A DNA stretch of 35,513 nucleotides, from assembly GCA_947175665.1 (NCBI GenBank), contig CAMWNR010000009.1, forward strand, positions 1-35,513, in the 5' to 3' direction. Below, piece by piece: positions 17,025-26,134 of this stretch. Each line of letters begins with the position of its first letter. The first letter of the stretch is position 1. Source of the DNA: an uncultured Porphyromonadaceae bacterium (GTDB lineage: Bacteria > Bacteroidota > Bacteroidia > Bacteroidales > Muribaculaceae). The notes beneath the pieces are model-generated. The model made no database searches and had not been told where the DNA came from. It saw nothing but the letters and a program-made list of their open reading frames with translations. The translations under genes and the position numbers were made by a program.

Positions 17025-17789
17025 ATGCTGAATATATCTGTTGTCGTTTTGACTTGCAATCAGGCCACATACACTCTCCGCTTGTTGGAGACCCTCACAC
17101 CGTGGCTTAAGAATAATCCTGATTCTGAATTGATTATAGTCGATAACGGATCTACAGATAATACTTCGAAGATAATTGAAGAGTCGGGACTGATCTCCCC
17201 GTCGCAACTTCATTATATCTATAATGCTAAGAACTTAGGAGTGGCTGGCGGACGCAACATCGGGCTGCGTAAAGCATCTAAGGATCTTGTACTTATCCTT
17301 GATAATGATACCGAAGTCTCTCCGGCTGCTATCGATGGATTGCGATCACATATCGCTAGCCGTCAGAATTGCGGATTGTGCGCACCGGCTTTAATTTCCC
17401 CCTCGGGAGATATTCAGGATAGCGCCAAGCCTTTCCCCGGCCTGGGTATAAAGATTGCCCACATTTTGGATCGTAAGGGAAGGTCGCGATCTGAAGAGGA
17501 GGCTATGAAATCGCCTCACCCGTTTTACGTGATAGGTGCTTGCCAGATGTTCAGACGCTCGATTATTGATGAGATAGGACTTCTCGATGAGAACATCTTT
17601 TACGGCCCTGAAGATGCCGACTGGTGCATGCGTATACGCAACGCCGGTTATACGATTGATTATCTCCCTCAATACAATATCATCCATCATTGGCAACGCG
17701 CCACCAATCGCTCCCCTTTCTCTCCACTTTCGCGTCTTCACTTGAGGGCATTGCTCTATTTCTACCGCAAACATCATCGACTTTTCTAA
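17025..17789 (+). CDS. GT2 family glycosyltransferase
   Basis: A GT-A fold transferase of 254 residues. The N-terminus ISVVVLTCNQ, the nucleotide-binding IIVDNGSTDNT, the NLGVAGGRNIGLRKA segment, the metal-binding DNDTE (D-x-D) and the acceptor-site EDADWCMRIRNAGY are all in the usual order. No transmembrane segment is evident. It is most like rhamnosyl- or other sugar transferases of cell-surface polysaccharides. It is the last gene of the SGNH, radical SAM, GT2 group and is followed by a very strong hairpin. Confidence 0.88.
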   Translation: MLNISVVVLTCNQATYTLRLLETLTPWLKNNPDSELIIVDNGSTDNTSKIIEESGLISPSQLHYIYNAKNLGVAGGRNIGLRKASKDLVLILDNDTEVSPAAIDGLRSHIASRQNCGLCAPALISPSGDIQDSAKPFPGLGIKIAHILDRKGRSRSEEEAMKSPHPFYVIGACQMFRRSIIDEIGLLDENIFYGPEDADWCMRIRNAGYTIDYLPQYNIIHHWQRATNRSPFSPLSRLHLRALLYFYRKHHRLF

Positions 17790-17837
17790 AATGCTATCGT
17801 TTTTTCCAAGATACTAAATCACAAATATTGTAACTAT

Positions 17838-17888
17838 ACAAAGCAAAAAATGTTAATGCCGGGTAAGCATTAACATTTTTTGCTTTGT
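17838..17888. terminator. Perfect 22-bp bidirectional terminator hairpin
   Basis: The arms 17838-17859 and 17867-17888 are fully complementary with a 7-base loop (cgggtaa). A-rich on the left arm (gcaaaaaatg) and T-rich on the right arm (cattttttgc), it can stop transcription from both the plus-strand GT2 gene and the minus-strand DXS-like gene, which converge here. Confidence 0.8.
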
Positions 17889-17907
17889 TAAGATATAAAC
17901 TTACTTA

Positions 17908-19644
17908 TCACTCATGTATCAATGCGGCGATCTGCTCCGGGAGCATACCGTTATCGCGAAGTACACTCTTTGCATCGTACTTATCCATAAACTCCTTTTG
18001 CAGTCCAAGACAAGTTACTTTCGGGCCTTTATCACCGAGATAAGCGGCCACTTTCTGGCCAAATCCGCCATCAACGATACCATCGTCTATCGTCACGACA
18101 CGCTTGTAGTCACGCAATCTATCGAGTGCCTCTTTATCCACCTCCGAGATTATACGGGGATTTATCACCGTTACCTCCACACCTTTCTCCTTGAGAATAT
18201 CAGCCGCTTGCAATGCATTTTGCAACATAGCGCCTTCGCCGATTATGGCAAAGTCCTTACCCTCTCTTAGTATCTCGTAACGGTAGAAATCGGTATCTAC
18301 CTTACGGTCGGAATGGAGCAGTCTGCCTCCGGGAGTACGCACTACCACGGGTGATTCTGTCTGTGCCACTCCCATTCTTATCATGGCTTCATACTCTTCT
18401 GCATTGGTGGCAGAGAACATCTTGATATTCGGGATATTTGATACCATTGCCACATCAAAGAGACCTAAGTGAGTCACATCGTTCATGCCATATACACCGC
18501 AATAGAAATCTACTATCACCGAGGGGAGATTATTTACGGCAATATCATGACTGAGTTGGTCGTAGGCTCGCTGCAGGAATGTGGATACCACTCCCATCAC
18601 CGGACGCAGACCACCCTTGGCCATACCGGCAGTCATGGTCACACCGTCCTGCTCGGCTATACCGACATCTATAAATTGCTTACCGGCACGCTCTCTGCGC
18701 GGTTTGTCGAATCCCATGGCACCGGGTGTACCTGCGGTCAGCAATACCACTTTATCATTCTCCTCTATAAGAGAAAGCATCGTGTTGGCAAAAATATCCA
18801 GATATGACTCACCTCCCTGATATTCCGGTGCTCCTGTTTCGGCATTAAACGGTCCGGAGTAATGGAAGGCTTCCTTATTGGCTTCGGCTACCGGCAGCCC
18901 TTTACCTTTCATTGTATTAAGATGCACCACCACTGCCTTATCGGTATCTTTTACCTCTTCAAAAGCCTTGATAAGGTGTCGCAAGTCATTACCTTCGGCT
19001 ACATAAAGGTATTCGTAACCCAAAGCCTTGAATATATTGTTGGGCGATTGGCCGTCGGTGTCACGCAATTCTTTAAGATGGGCGTAAAGTTCACCGTGAT
19101 TTTCGGCTATAGACATCTGATTGTCATTAAGTACCAGAATGAAATTACTACCTAGACACGGTGCGTAGTTAAGAGCCTCCAGTGCCATACCTCCACCCAA
19201 TGAGGCATCACCTATAAAGGCTATGACATTCTGCTTGCCTCCCTGAAGATCTCGCGCTTTGGCAAGACCTGTGGCAAGTGAGATGGAGGTGGATGTATGA
19301 CCTACCTCAAACAGGTCATATTTACTCTCATCAGGCGATGTATAGCCGGTAACCTCATCATATCGGGCAGGATCGATAAACGCTCCTATACGTCCGGTGA
19401 GCATCTTATGCACATAACTCTGGTGAGATACATCAAATACTATCTCATCAGTAGGAGCATTAAATACATAATGTAGCGCCACAGTAGCCTCTACTACTCC
19501 TAAATTGGGGCCTACATGACCACCATGCACCGCTAATTTCTTGATAAGGGCGGCTCTCAGTTCGCCGCTGAGTAATTCCAGTTGATCAATACTCATCTCC
19601 TTTATATCTGAAGGAGATTTGATCTTAGATAAATCTATCTGCAT
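17908..19644 (-). CDS. dxs: 1-Deoxy-D-xylulose-5-phosphate synthase-like enzyme with altered active-site motifs
   Basis: The whole protein follows the DXS/transketolase layout: HGGHVGPNLGVVEATVALHYVF and DVSHQSYVHKMLTGR near the N-terminus, a thiamine-diphosphate region (GDASLGGGMALEALN to LNDNQMSI), the pyrimidine-binding DVGIAEQ segment and STFLQRAYDQLSHDIA. DXS makes DXP from pyruvate and glyceraldehyde-3-phosphate for isoprenoid, thiamine and pyridoxal synthesis. It is 578 residues, shorter than canonical DXS (about 620-640). GDG is GDA, AEQH is AEQD, and the usual DRAG motif reads FYCG, while THLG keeps the histidine. It may be a paralogue with a different acceptor or role. Confidence 0.8.
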   Translation of the reverse strand: MQIDLSKIKSPSDIKEMSIDQLELLSGELRAALIKKLAVHGGHVGPNLGVVEATVALHYVFNAPTDEIVFDVSHQSYVHKMLTGRIGAFIDPARYDEVTGYTSPDESKYDLFEVGHTSTSISLATGLAKARDLQGGKQNVIAFIGDASLGGGMALEALNYAPCLGSNFILVLNDNQMSIAENHGELYAHLKELRDTDGQSPNNIFKALGYEYLYVAEGNDLRHLIKAFEEVKDTDKAVVVHLNTMKGKGLPVAEANKEAFHYSGPFNAETGAPEYQGGESYLDIFANTMLSLIEENDKVVLLTAGTPGAMGFDKPRRERAGKQFIDVGIAEQDGVTMTAGMAKGGLRPVMGVVSTFLQRAYDQLSHDIAVNNLPSVIVDFYCGVYGMNDVTHLGLFDVAMVSNIPNIKMFSATNAEEYEAMIRMGVAQTESPVVVRTPGGRLLHSDRKVDTDFYRYEILREGKDFAIIGEGAMLQNALQAADILKEKGVEVTVINPRIISEVDKEALDRLRDYKRVVTIDDGIVDGGFGQKVAAYLGDKGPKVTCLGLQKEFMDKYDAKSVLRDNGMLPEQIAALIHE

Positions 19645-19783
19645 TTTATAATATGTTAATCTCTGACCGGTGTAATCTTTCTGTATATTACATTTAGTTA
19701 TTTGGAGTTCTCAGGAAATCCGTTTTGAATAAGTACACCAGTCTTTTAATATTCTATCTATTATTGAAAACGTGGTAATTAGG

Positions 19784-20203
19784 TTATTTGTTTACGCACT
19801 CCTTACAGACCCCCTTAAACATCAGATTTACTGATTTGGGCAAAAAATTATCAGGAAGTGAAAACTCCGGCATTTTCACTTCATCCAGACAATACACCGA
19901 CCCGCATTTCTCACAATAGAAATGGGCATGCTGATCAGCAAGGGAATGCTCTCCATGACCGTGACACAATTCATACTTGAGCGACCGGCTACCATCTTCT
20001 ATCACATGTATGATGTCATTGGCCGAAAAGAGTTCGAGAGTGCGAAATATACTCGCTTTATCCATCGGGTCTAAAAGGCGCGACAGATCCGCAAGACTCA
20101 CCGGATGACTGCATCCCATCAATTCTCTCAACACCAGTATACGGTTTGCGGTAGGTTTTACACCCTTTTCTTTTAATATCTGCTCTATCTCGGAATTGTT
20201 CAT
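19784..20203 (-). CDS. Fur-family metal-dependent transcriptional regulator
   Basis: The winged-helix DNA-binding domain (about 1-80) contains GVKPTANRILVLRELM and KASIFRTLELFSANDIIHVI. The dimerisation and metal domain has HAHFYCEKCGSVYCLDEV and a second CxxC (CKEC), the structural zinc site of Fur/PerR/Zur proteins. The ORF-track start is a TTG at 20233; I use the ATG at 20203, giving 139 residues. The gene begins 30 bases after the stop of the AspT-type transporter and is probably in its operon. Which metal or oxidant it senses cannot be told from these residues. Confidence 0.85.
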   Translation of the reverse strand: MNNSEIEQILKEKGVKPTANRILVLRELMGCSHPVSLADLSRLLDPMDKASIFRTLELFSANDIIHVIEDGSRSLKYELCHGHGEHSLADQHAHFYCEKCGSVYCLDEVKMPEFSLPDNFLPKSVNLMFKGVCKECVNK

Positions 20204-20233
20204 TTTATCATAAGTAATTGAAATCTTGTACAA

Positions 20234-21940
20234 TTATACAAATATTATCACAAGAATACTTGAGAAAATAAGTATAAAATTGGCCGCAGCATAAGTTACC
20301 GTGTACCCGATCGCCGGGAGATTACTCCCTAACGCATCCTGTATTGCACCGATTGATGCCACACCGCATCTGCTACCTGCCACACATCCCAAAGTCTCCG
20401 CACGTCCGAACTTGAAAATACGGTGCCCTACAAGTGTCATAACCACCAGCGGTATAAGCGTACAGATAATTCCTACGATAAAAAGGCTTATCCCGACCTC
20501 GGCAATGCCGTGTATAAAGGTAGGACCTGATGAGAGTCCGATGACGGCTATAAACATATTTAGCCCGAGTTTGTCAAACATCCATGACACCTGAGGTGGT
20601 ATATATCCGAACGTTGGTTTCCGCGACCGGAGCCAACCGAAGAAAAGACCCGAGAACAAGGCACCTCCACTGGTGCTGAGAGATACCGGAATACCATCGA
20701 CCATAAAGGATAATGCTCCGATAAAACAACCCAACGCCACGCCTAACCCTATCAACACCATATCGGTAGATTCCGACTGTCTGTCTGCATAACCAATATT
20801 CTCTGCAGCATTCTGCACCTGACTTGGCAACCCTACAAGTGTCAGAACGTCACCTCTCTGTATCTCAGTCTTCTGACGCGCCGGCAGACTCACACCGTTG
20901 CGCGTCATAGTCTTGATTATCACACCCTTCATATACGGCTGACGGCGTATTTCACCAAATGTCATTCCGGCTGCACCCTTCTTTGACACGGTTACCGGCA
21001 GATTCTCCGCACCGAAACTCATCAACTCATTGTCAGACACTTCCGGACCTATAATCGATGCCTCATCCACTATCACTTCGCGTCGTCCGCTCAATACTAT
21101 CGTATCACCCCGACGTATTTTCAATCCCGGTTTCGGGTCATATATCTTACCGTTTAACCTTAACCGCTCGATAAAGAGACGTACATTCTTGCCGGCAAAA
21201 AGATCCTCCACATACTGCACCGTGCGCGGCTCCGAGAACATATCCGACTCAGCACGGTATGCTCTAAAGGCTACCGGGCGATTGGCCTCTATCATACCAT
21301 CATCTGGGGTAAACTCTCCATCATCCATCTTAGCCTCGATTTCTGCAGTCTCCTCCTTTACCTTCTTCATACCTCCCAGCAACCACGGCCCTACATTCGA
21401 CAAAATCCAGGCCGAACCGATTGTGCCGAAAATATAAGTCACAGCATAGCAAGCCGGTATCATGTCGGTAATCTTCTTCTTAGCCTCAGCCGACATAGTC
21501 ATGGAGTTAATGGTATCGGTAGTCACGCCAAGAGAGGCGGAGGCCGTCTGCGAACCGGCGAAAAGGCCGCACGCAGTACCGGTATCATAACCCATAATTT
21601 TAGCGGCAATGATAACGGTCGAAGCACACACCACCGCCTCAAGAATGGCAAAACCCACCTGCTTCAGACCGCTCCCCCTTAACGAACGGAAGAACTGCGG
21701 TCCCACACTATAGCCGATACTAAACAGAAAGAGCATAAAGAACACCACCCGGACTGTAGGTGAAATATCAATCCCGATCTGACCGATCATAACCCCGATA
21801 ATCAAGGTTGCGGCCACCGCTCCCAACGAAAAAGACTTATACTTAAGTTGTCCCACCCAGAACCCAAGTCCCAGAGTAAGGAAAATAGGTATCACCGGAT
21901 TCTGCCGCAACACCTCAAAAACATAGTCAATCAACCACAT
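20234..21940 (-). CDS. AspT/YidE-type transporter with two RCK_C domains
   Basis: The protein has two homologous membrane halves of about five segments each (roughly 1-190 and 390-568), separated by two cytosolic TrkA_C/RCK_C domains (for example LRLNGKIYDPKPGLKIRRGDTIVLSGRR and TEIQRGDVLTLVGLPSQV). Each half has the family motif: GLFAGSQTASASLGV and GCVAGSRCGVASIGAIQDAL. This is the aspartate:alanine exchanger family, including uncharacterised YidE and YbjL relatives. The substrate is unknown. The ORF-track start is a TTG; I use the ATG at 21940. The Fur-family gene follows closely, suggesting metal- or redox-linked regulation. Confidence 0.85.
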   Translation of the reverse strand: MWLIDYVFEVLRQNPVIPIFLTLGLGFWVGQLKYKSFSLGAVAATLIIGVMIGQIGIDISPTVRVVFFMLFLFSIGYSVGPQFFRSLRGSGLKQVGFAILEAVVCASTVIIAAKIMGYDTGTACGLFAGSQTASASLGVTTDTINSMTMSAEAKKKITDMIPACYAVTYIFGTIGSAWILSNVGPWLLGGMKKVKEETAEIEAKMDDGEFTPDDGMIEANRPVAFRAYRAESDMFSEPRTVQYVEDLFAGKNVRLFIERLRLNGKIYDPKPGLKIRRGDTIVLSGRREVIVDEASIIGPEVSDNELMSFGAENLPVTVSKKGAAGMTFGEIRRQPYMKGVIIKTMTRNGVSLPARQKTEIQRGDVLTLVGLPSQVQNAAENIGYADRQSESTDMVLIGLGVALGCFIGALSFMVDGIPVSLSTSGGALFSGLFFGWLRSRKPTFGYIPPQVSWMFDKLGLNMFIAVIGLSSGPTFIHGIAEVGISLFIVGIICTLIPLVVMTLVGHRIFKFGRAETLGCVAGSRCGVASIGAIQDALGSNLPAIGYTVTYAAANFILIFSSILVIIFV

Positions 21941-22098
21941 AATCAAAAACAAATTTTACCAACCAACCACCCCCGAAAACCTCCATTCCCCCCTATCCTA
22001 CCAAATCCTATGCAAATATACCGAATACTTTCGAGATAACAACTCTCCCACTCCATAAATTCTTTTCTCGGCCCCTGCATCTCAATCCCATTATTAAA

Positions 22099-22137
22099 AA
22101 TCACTATCCGCTAAAAATTATTGAGCGGACAGTGATT
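22099..22137 (-). terminator. Terminator hairpin at the end of the minus-strand accessory operon
   Basis: aatcactatccgct and agcggacagtgatt pair over 14 positions with one A-C mismatch on the plus strand, which becomes a G-U pair on the minus strand. On the minus strand five T follow the stem. It lies about 150 bases after the kptA stop. The rest of the 348-base gap 21941-22288 is C-rich near the transporter and AT-rich near kptA, with no gene seen. Confidence 0.55.
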
Positions 22138-22288
22138 AATATAAATCATTGATTGACAACGTTGACGGCTTAATAATTATTTCAAAACCTCACATTTTAT
22201 ATATCTATTGTTATATAACTATTGATTTTATTTATATACCTTAAAAATAAGATTATCCTTGCCATATTGCATACATTGTTAGCATACA

Positions 22289-22807
22289 CTATTGTATCTC
22301 TTGGATATATAAACTTGGCACTTCTTTAGTCAGCCAAATTCCTTCACTCGCTTTAAAAAATAAGAATCCACATTTTGACATAGAATACGAATCAATAACC
22401 AATAAAACCGCCTCTCCATGCCGTGTGCCGGTCAATATTGCTAAGTCTTTATCTTCTGTCAGATGTACATATTGTCTGGATTTCGGTCTGAGTCCATATT
22501 TCTTAATTGAATCAATATATTTTAATGCAGTTCCATGATACAACACTCCGGGCGGAACTTGGCTATGTAGGGATAAGTCTACATTTACAGAGTGGCCATA
22601 CAACGCCCTAACCTTAGTCTTATCTAAATTAACCTCGAATCTACCCTTGCTATCGTTGGATACAATATCTATTATCTCCTCAGTCGTAAACGAGTATCTC
22701 TGACATAAATCATCCATATTTCTCCACCCACCGGATTCTAATTCATAATTATGATCGTGCCGCAAGAGGAATGCTAATTGCTTGCTTTTATTTGTGTTGA
22801 ATTCCAT
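22289..22807 (-). CDS. kptA: RNA 2'-phosphotransferase, Tpt1/KptA family
   Basis: The family transfers an internal RNA 2'-phosphate to NAD+, releasing nicotinamide and ADP-ribose cyclic phosphate. Seen here: KSKQLAFLLRHD and GGWRNMDDLC at the N-terminus, GRFEVNLDKTKVRALYGHSV (substrate-binding Arg and His), then the ADP-ribosyltransferase half with VLYHGTALKY, SRQYVHLTEDKDLAILTG and HGEAVLLVIDS. The length of 172 residues is normal for bacterial KptA. In yeast it finishes tRNA splicing; in bacteria its target is unknown. It is the last gene of the AT-rich array, separated from the lipoprotein gene by 99 bases, so it may have its own promoter although no clear box was seen. Confidence 0.9.
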   Translation of the reverse strand: MEFNTNKSKQLAFLLRHDHNYELESGGWRNMDDLCQRYSFTTEEIIDIVSNDSKGRFEVNLDKTKVRALYGHSVNVDLSLHSQVPPGVLYHGTALKYIDSIKKYGLRPKSRQYVHLTEDKDLAILTGTRHGEAVLLVIDSYSMSKCGFLFFKASEGIWLTKEVPSLYIQEIQ

Positions 22808-22906
22808 TATTGTGTGTATACTGATTATTTATATTAAACACTAATTAATTGAAGGACCACCATATAATTATTAAAGTATGGTTTTCACTCATACCGAATA
22901 ACTAAC

Positions 22907-24064
22907 CTAATGTATCTCTTCAAAATTACCTGTATATAGTAAATCGCCATCCGAGTTATAAACTCTCAATTCATTTAATAAATATCCATGCGACATTCCC
23001 GTTAAGAATCGATATTTGTAGCCATCAATACAAAAGATAAATTCATCGGCATCGGGAACAGACTCATCATCAGAGATCCATTCATTATACGGAAATCTAT
23101 AATCCCAACTAATGAGTTGTCTAATCCCATTCTTGACTATCAAGTTTGGGTTACCGTTTTTTTCGCCCCCATTCCAACACATATATGTACATCTACCATC
23201 ATTTTCCTGTTCAATCCTGATAAAGTAATCTTCATTGAAGAACTCAAGAGGACTTATCAAGGTTATATCGCAAAAAATATTTCCATTCCAATGATAATGT
23301 CTGAACGTCCCTATCATTACTTGTGAACCTTCTGATGTCATACCGGTATCGGCCACATAGAGATCCTTGCGAAATTTATTATAAAGAATGGCTAATTTAT
23401 CTATCTCATCAATATCTTCTATTATAGCCTGGTTGCGATAGGCAAGCAATACATAAATCTCATCATCTTTTGAAGAATAATTTCGCTCGTACCTGACTGC
23501 TATCTCATCTATTCTCTCTTTTCCTAAGAGAAAAGCATCTGATAATTTGCTGAAATTTTGATTTTCTATCTTATATACATTGGCATACTTATTTGTTTCA
23601 CGGTCTCCAAGAAAAATTCCCCGAGCCACACTTTGGCATGATTGTATAAATAAATAACGATTATTTGAAAGGTAATATATATTTTCTATAGGGGTAATAG
23701 TATCATGGAATAGTACGGTGTTTATCTTTCCTGATACATTATTTTGCAGAATTACCCTACACGCACCGTTATAATCATGAATACTGTCACATATTCCTAT
23801 GCAATAAGCCTTGACTTTTTTATCATCCGATAAAACGCTGTTAAAACAATTAATATCTTCAAGAACCATATTAAATGTTTCAGGATTCTCTTTGATAAGT
23901 TTATAGATATTTTCTATTTGTTCATTTGAATATTCTCCCAAGCCGTCTTGATCATGAAGAATATTAGAAATTTGATCTTCAATACTAATATTCTTTGAAC
24001 ACCCTATAAGTATCAAAAAACTGATGCAATAACTACACAGTGATTTATAATACATACTCTTCAT
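22907..24064 (-). CDS. Lipoprotein of unknown function
   Basis: A signal peptide with lipobox ILIGC (Cys22) marks this 385-residue protein as a lipoprotein. No known domain is recognised. The N-terminal 100 residues are helical with EQIENIYKLIKENPETF; the rest is strand-rich, with aromatic-rich segments such as HYHWNGNIFCD and CWNGGEKNG. It follows the TPR/barrel gene by 22 bases and is probably in the same operon, so an envelope role linked to the upstream signalling genes is an inference from position. Confidence 0.6.
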   Translation of the reverse strand: MKSMYYKSLCSYCISFLILIGCSKNISIEDQISNILHDQDGLGEYSNEQIENIYKLIKENPETFNMVLEDINCFNSVLSDDKKVKAYCIGICDSIHDYNGACRVILQNNVSGKINTVLFHDTITPIENIYYLSNNRYLFIQSCQSVARGIFLGDRETNKYANVYKIENQNFSKLSDAFLLGKERIDEIAVRYERNYSSKDDEIYVLLAYRNQAIIEDIDEIDKLAILYNKFRKDLYVADTGMTSEGSQVMIGTFRHYHWNGNIFCDITLISPLEFFNEDYFIRIEQENDGRCTYMCWNGGEKNGNPNLIVKNGIRQLISWDYRFPYNEWISDDESVPDADEFIFCIDGYKYRFLTGMSHGYLLNELRVYNSDGDLLYTGNFEEIH

Positions 24065-24086
24065 ATTCTAAGAAGTGAATTATAGA

Positions 24087-25271
24087 TTAAAAGAACATGC
24101 CTATTCCTAAGATAAATTGATTTAAACCACTCACTCCACTTACAATATTATATCCAGCCATTATCATAAGTCCACATGTATAATCAGAATTAAATGGGAT
24201 GAAGCCATTTATGGTGGGCCTAACAAGCAGTCGGGTTTTATTTGACTCATCACCAGATAAAGATCCGGATCTAAAACCATCTTCTATTGATAGTTCTTTA
24301 GTCATCATCGTTCCTAAACCTACTCCCAATCCGAAATATTTAAGATTAATTCCAGGTGTTATTGCTAACTGCATTTTACCCTGAACATAGGTTTTATCAT
24401 TTATTTTTACGCAATTCTTGATATATTTTTCATAAAGAAAACCATCTTCAATACCTTCTTGATTCATTGGTCCTCCGCCATCAAGACTTAACTGAAAGTA
24501 CGACACATTGAATCCAATACCACCTCCAAATGCTACAGGGTTAGAAAATCCACTATATATGAAATAGTTGAATTTATTCTTAAAGGGACGTAAAGACTTT
24601 TTTGTTGGTTCTTTAACGAATACTGTTTTAATTTTCTGATTTAAACTGTTGACTTCTGCTAAACGATGAGCACTGATTGCATCTGTGGAGTTATAGGAAA
24701 GGATTTTATCTAAGTAGATTTTAGCAATATCGTATTTTTTATTGTTTATTGCATCATTTGCTTCATTTCTCCATGTTATACATTCAGTTATAGAAATTAA
24801 TAATTCCTCATCTGTTTGTCCGGAGATACACGTATATTCACGCAATTTATCTCTCGCTTCGAGATATTTCCCTTCCCGGTACAAGTTGCGAGCATTATCC
24901 AACATTGGTTGGTACTGTTTTTTCTTACAATTGGCAATGTACCCGGCCATATTAGGGTCTTTGCTATTAAGTCTCAGGATGGATTTATAGTTATCTATTG
25001 CACCCGAATAATTGTCCTCGCGTTCAAAACTCATTGCTTTTGACAATAAATTGAGGCATTCTGTACAAACATCTACTTTGTCAAGCGCATCTCGATTGCC
25101 GTAATCTAGATACACATCAGAATATTTATCTTTAGCGTGTTTATATTCTCCGGATTCAAAAAGCCTATTCGCTTCTGTCATTAATTGTGTGCTACTGCCG
25201 TTAGACGTTTGCGATATTGCCCAAAGTGGCATAAGTAACAGAAAGATAATTATATTGATTACCCTTTTCAT
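24087..25271 (-). CDS. Outer-membrane protein with N-terminal TPR-like repeats and a C-terminal beta-barrel-like region
   Basis: Signal peptide (1-20, ending WAISQ). Residues about 28-215 form TPR-like helices (EANRLFESGEYKHAKDKYSDV, AIDNYKSILRLN, ARNLYREGKYLEARDKL, AKIYLDKILSYN). After a basic linker (KSLRPFKNK) the C-terminal 165 residues alternate hydrophobic and polar residues like barrel strands (YFIYSGFSNPVAFGGGIGFNVSYF cut into strands, GLGVGLGTMM, LLVRPTINGF) and end in Phe (GIGMFF), the usual outer-membrane signal. It lies 24 bases after the second FHA gene. In the operon it could be the outer-membrane or periplasmic scaffold of the kinase/PBP system. Confidence 0.6.
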   Translation of the reverse strand: MKRVINIIIFLLLMPLWAISQTSNGSSTQLMTEANRLFESGEYKHAKDKYSDVYLDYGNRDALDKVDVCTECLNLLSKAMSFEREDNYSGAIDNYKSILRLNSKDPNMAGYIANCKKKQYQPMLDNARNLYREGKYLEARDKLREYTCISGQTDEELLISITECITWRNEANDAINNKKYDIAKIYLDKILSYNSTDAISAHRLAEVNSLNQKIKTVFVKEPTKKSLRPFKNKFNYFIYSGFSNPVAFGGGIGFNVSYFQLSLDGGGPMNQEGIEDGFLYEKYIKNCVKINDKTYVQGKMQLAITPGINLKYFGLGVGLGTMMTKELSIEDGFRSGSLSGDESNKTRLLVRPTINGFIPFNSDYTCGLMIMAGYNIVSGVSGLNQFILGIGMFF

Positions 25272-25295
25272 ATATAAGTTTGAATACTAAAATGA

Positions 25296-26126
25296 TTAAT
25301 CCACTCCTTGATGTGCAAAGGGCACAGAATTTGTATGTGGGTTATTGAATGTAATTCTGAAATAAACTAAGTTTGACAAATTAATTACGTCACCTTCTTT
25401 CAAGTAAGGAAGTGCCTTGTGTGATAGAGTAACTAATTCCTCTTCAATACCATTTGCTCTATTTATTTTAGTAAAGACTTTATTCTGATTATTTTTCGCC
25501 CTGCAGCCTCTCGGCTTACATTTTAAATAATATTTTCCTTCATCTAAAATAATGGCAGCATGCAATCTACTTATCCCTTTACAATCATCCAAAATTACTA
25601 TGTCGTTTTTTTCAACAACCGAGAGGTTTTCTGAGCGACCGATATTCCACACATATCGAGTATTGGGCTCTAATTCAAAAATCTTTTGATTGACATTCTC
25701 CACTCCGCCAATGCACACGAGCCATGCTGGAGCAAATCCATGAATAGAAGTCGAACCTTGCTCAGAGATACCATGAGTCCTATAATATAAACGTCCTTTT
25801 ATTATAGGTAAAATCATATTTTCTCCGGTAATGAGACCACATATATCATCGGGAGAAATATGATGTAATTCTATAGATTTAATACCTGTTATCAACTCCT
25901 GTTGAAGGCGCGATTTAAGTTCTTTTATAAATGTACCATCAGCCCATTCAACATGCTCGTCATCTAACGTAGATACAATCCACAACTCAAGGACTGCTAA
26001 ATTACGATCTGTTGAACGAGAATATCTTGAGAGATGGCTGCATATAATGTTTAAGGCATCATTTTTATTCTCAATGAAGTTTTCCTTGTGATTAAGGAGC
26101 CTTTTAACTGACTGTATAATAGACAT
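25296..26126 (-). CDS. FHA-domain protein (second in the operon)
   Basis: The C-terminal half (about 160-270) is an FHA domain: WNIGRSENL, then ISRLHAAIILDEGKYYLKC and a final LKEGDVINLSNLVYFRITF strand, matching the GR, SxxH and NG-region pattern, with SR-LHA as the phosphothreonine-binding core. The N-terminal 150 residues (SRYSRSTDRNLAVLELWIV, then ADGTFIKELKSRLQQEL and GRLYYRT) are a domain I do not recognise; they may function like the DUF3662 part of actinobacterial FhaA. No membrane segment. It starts 8 bases after the kinase stop and is likely a cytosolic reader of the kinase's phosphothreonines. Confidence 0.82.
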   Translation of the reverse strand: MSIIQSVKRLLNHKENFIENKNDALNIICSHLSRYSRSTDRNLAVLELWIVSTLDDEHVEWADGTFIKELKSRLQQELITGIKSIELHHISPDDICGLITGENMILPIIKGRLYYRTHGISEQGSTSIHGFAPAWLVCIGGVENVNQKIFELEPNTRYVWNIGRSENLSVVEKNDIVILDDCKGISRLHAAIILDEGKYYLKCKPRGCRAKNNQNKVFTKINRANGIEEELVTLSHKALPYLKEGDVINLSNLVYFRITFNNPHTNSVPFAHQGVD

Positions 26127-26134
26127 AAATACTT

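Noticed and set aside
21848-22039. 63-aa proline-rich plus-strand ORF
   Set aside because: Lies mostly antisense to the AspT-type transporter start; low-complexity composition only.
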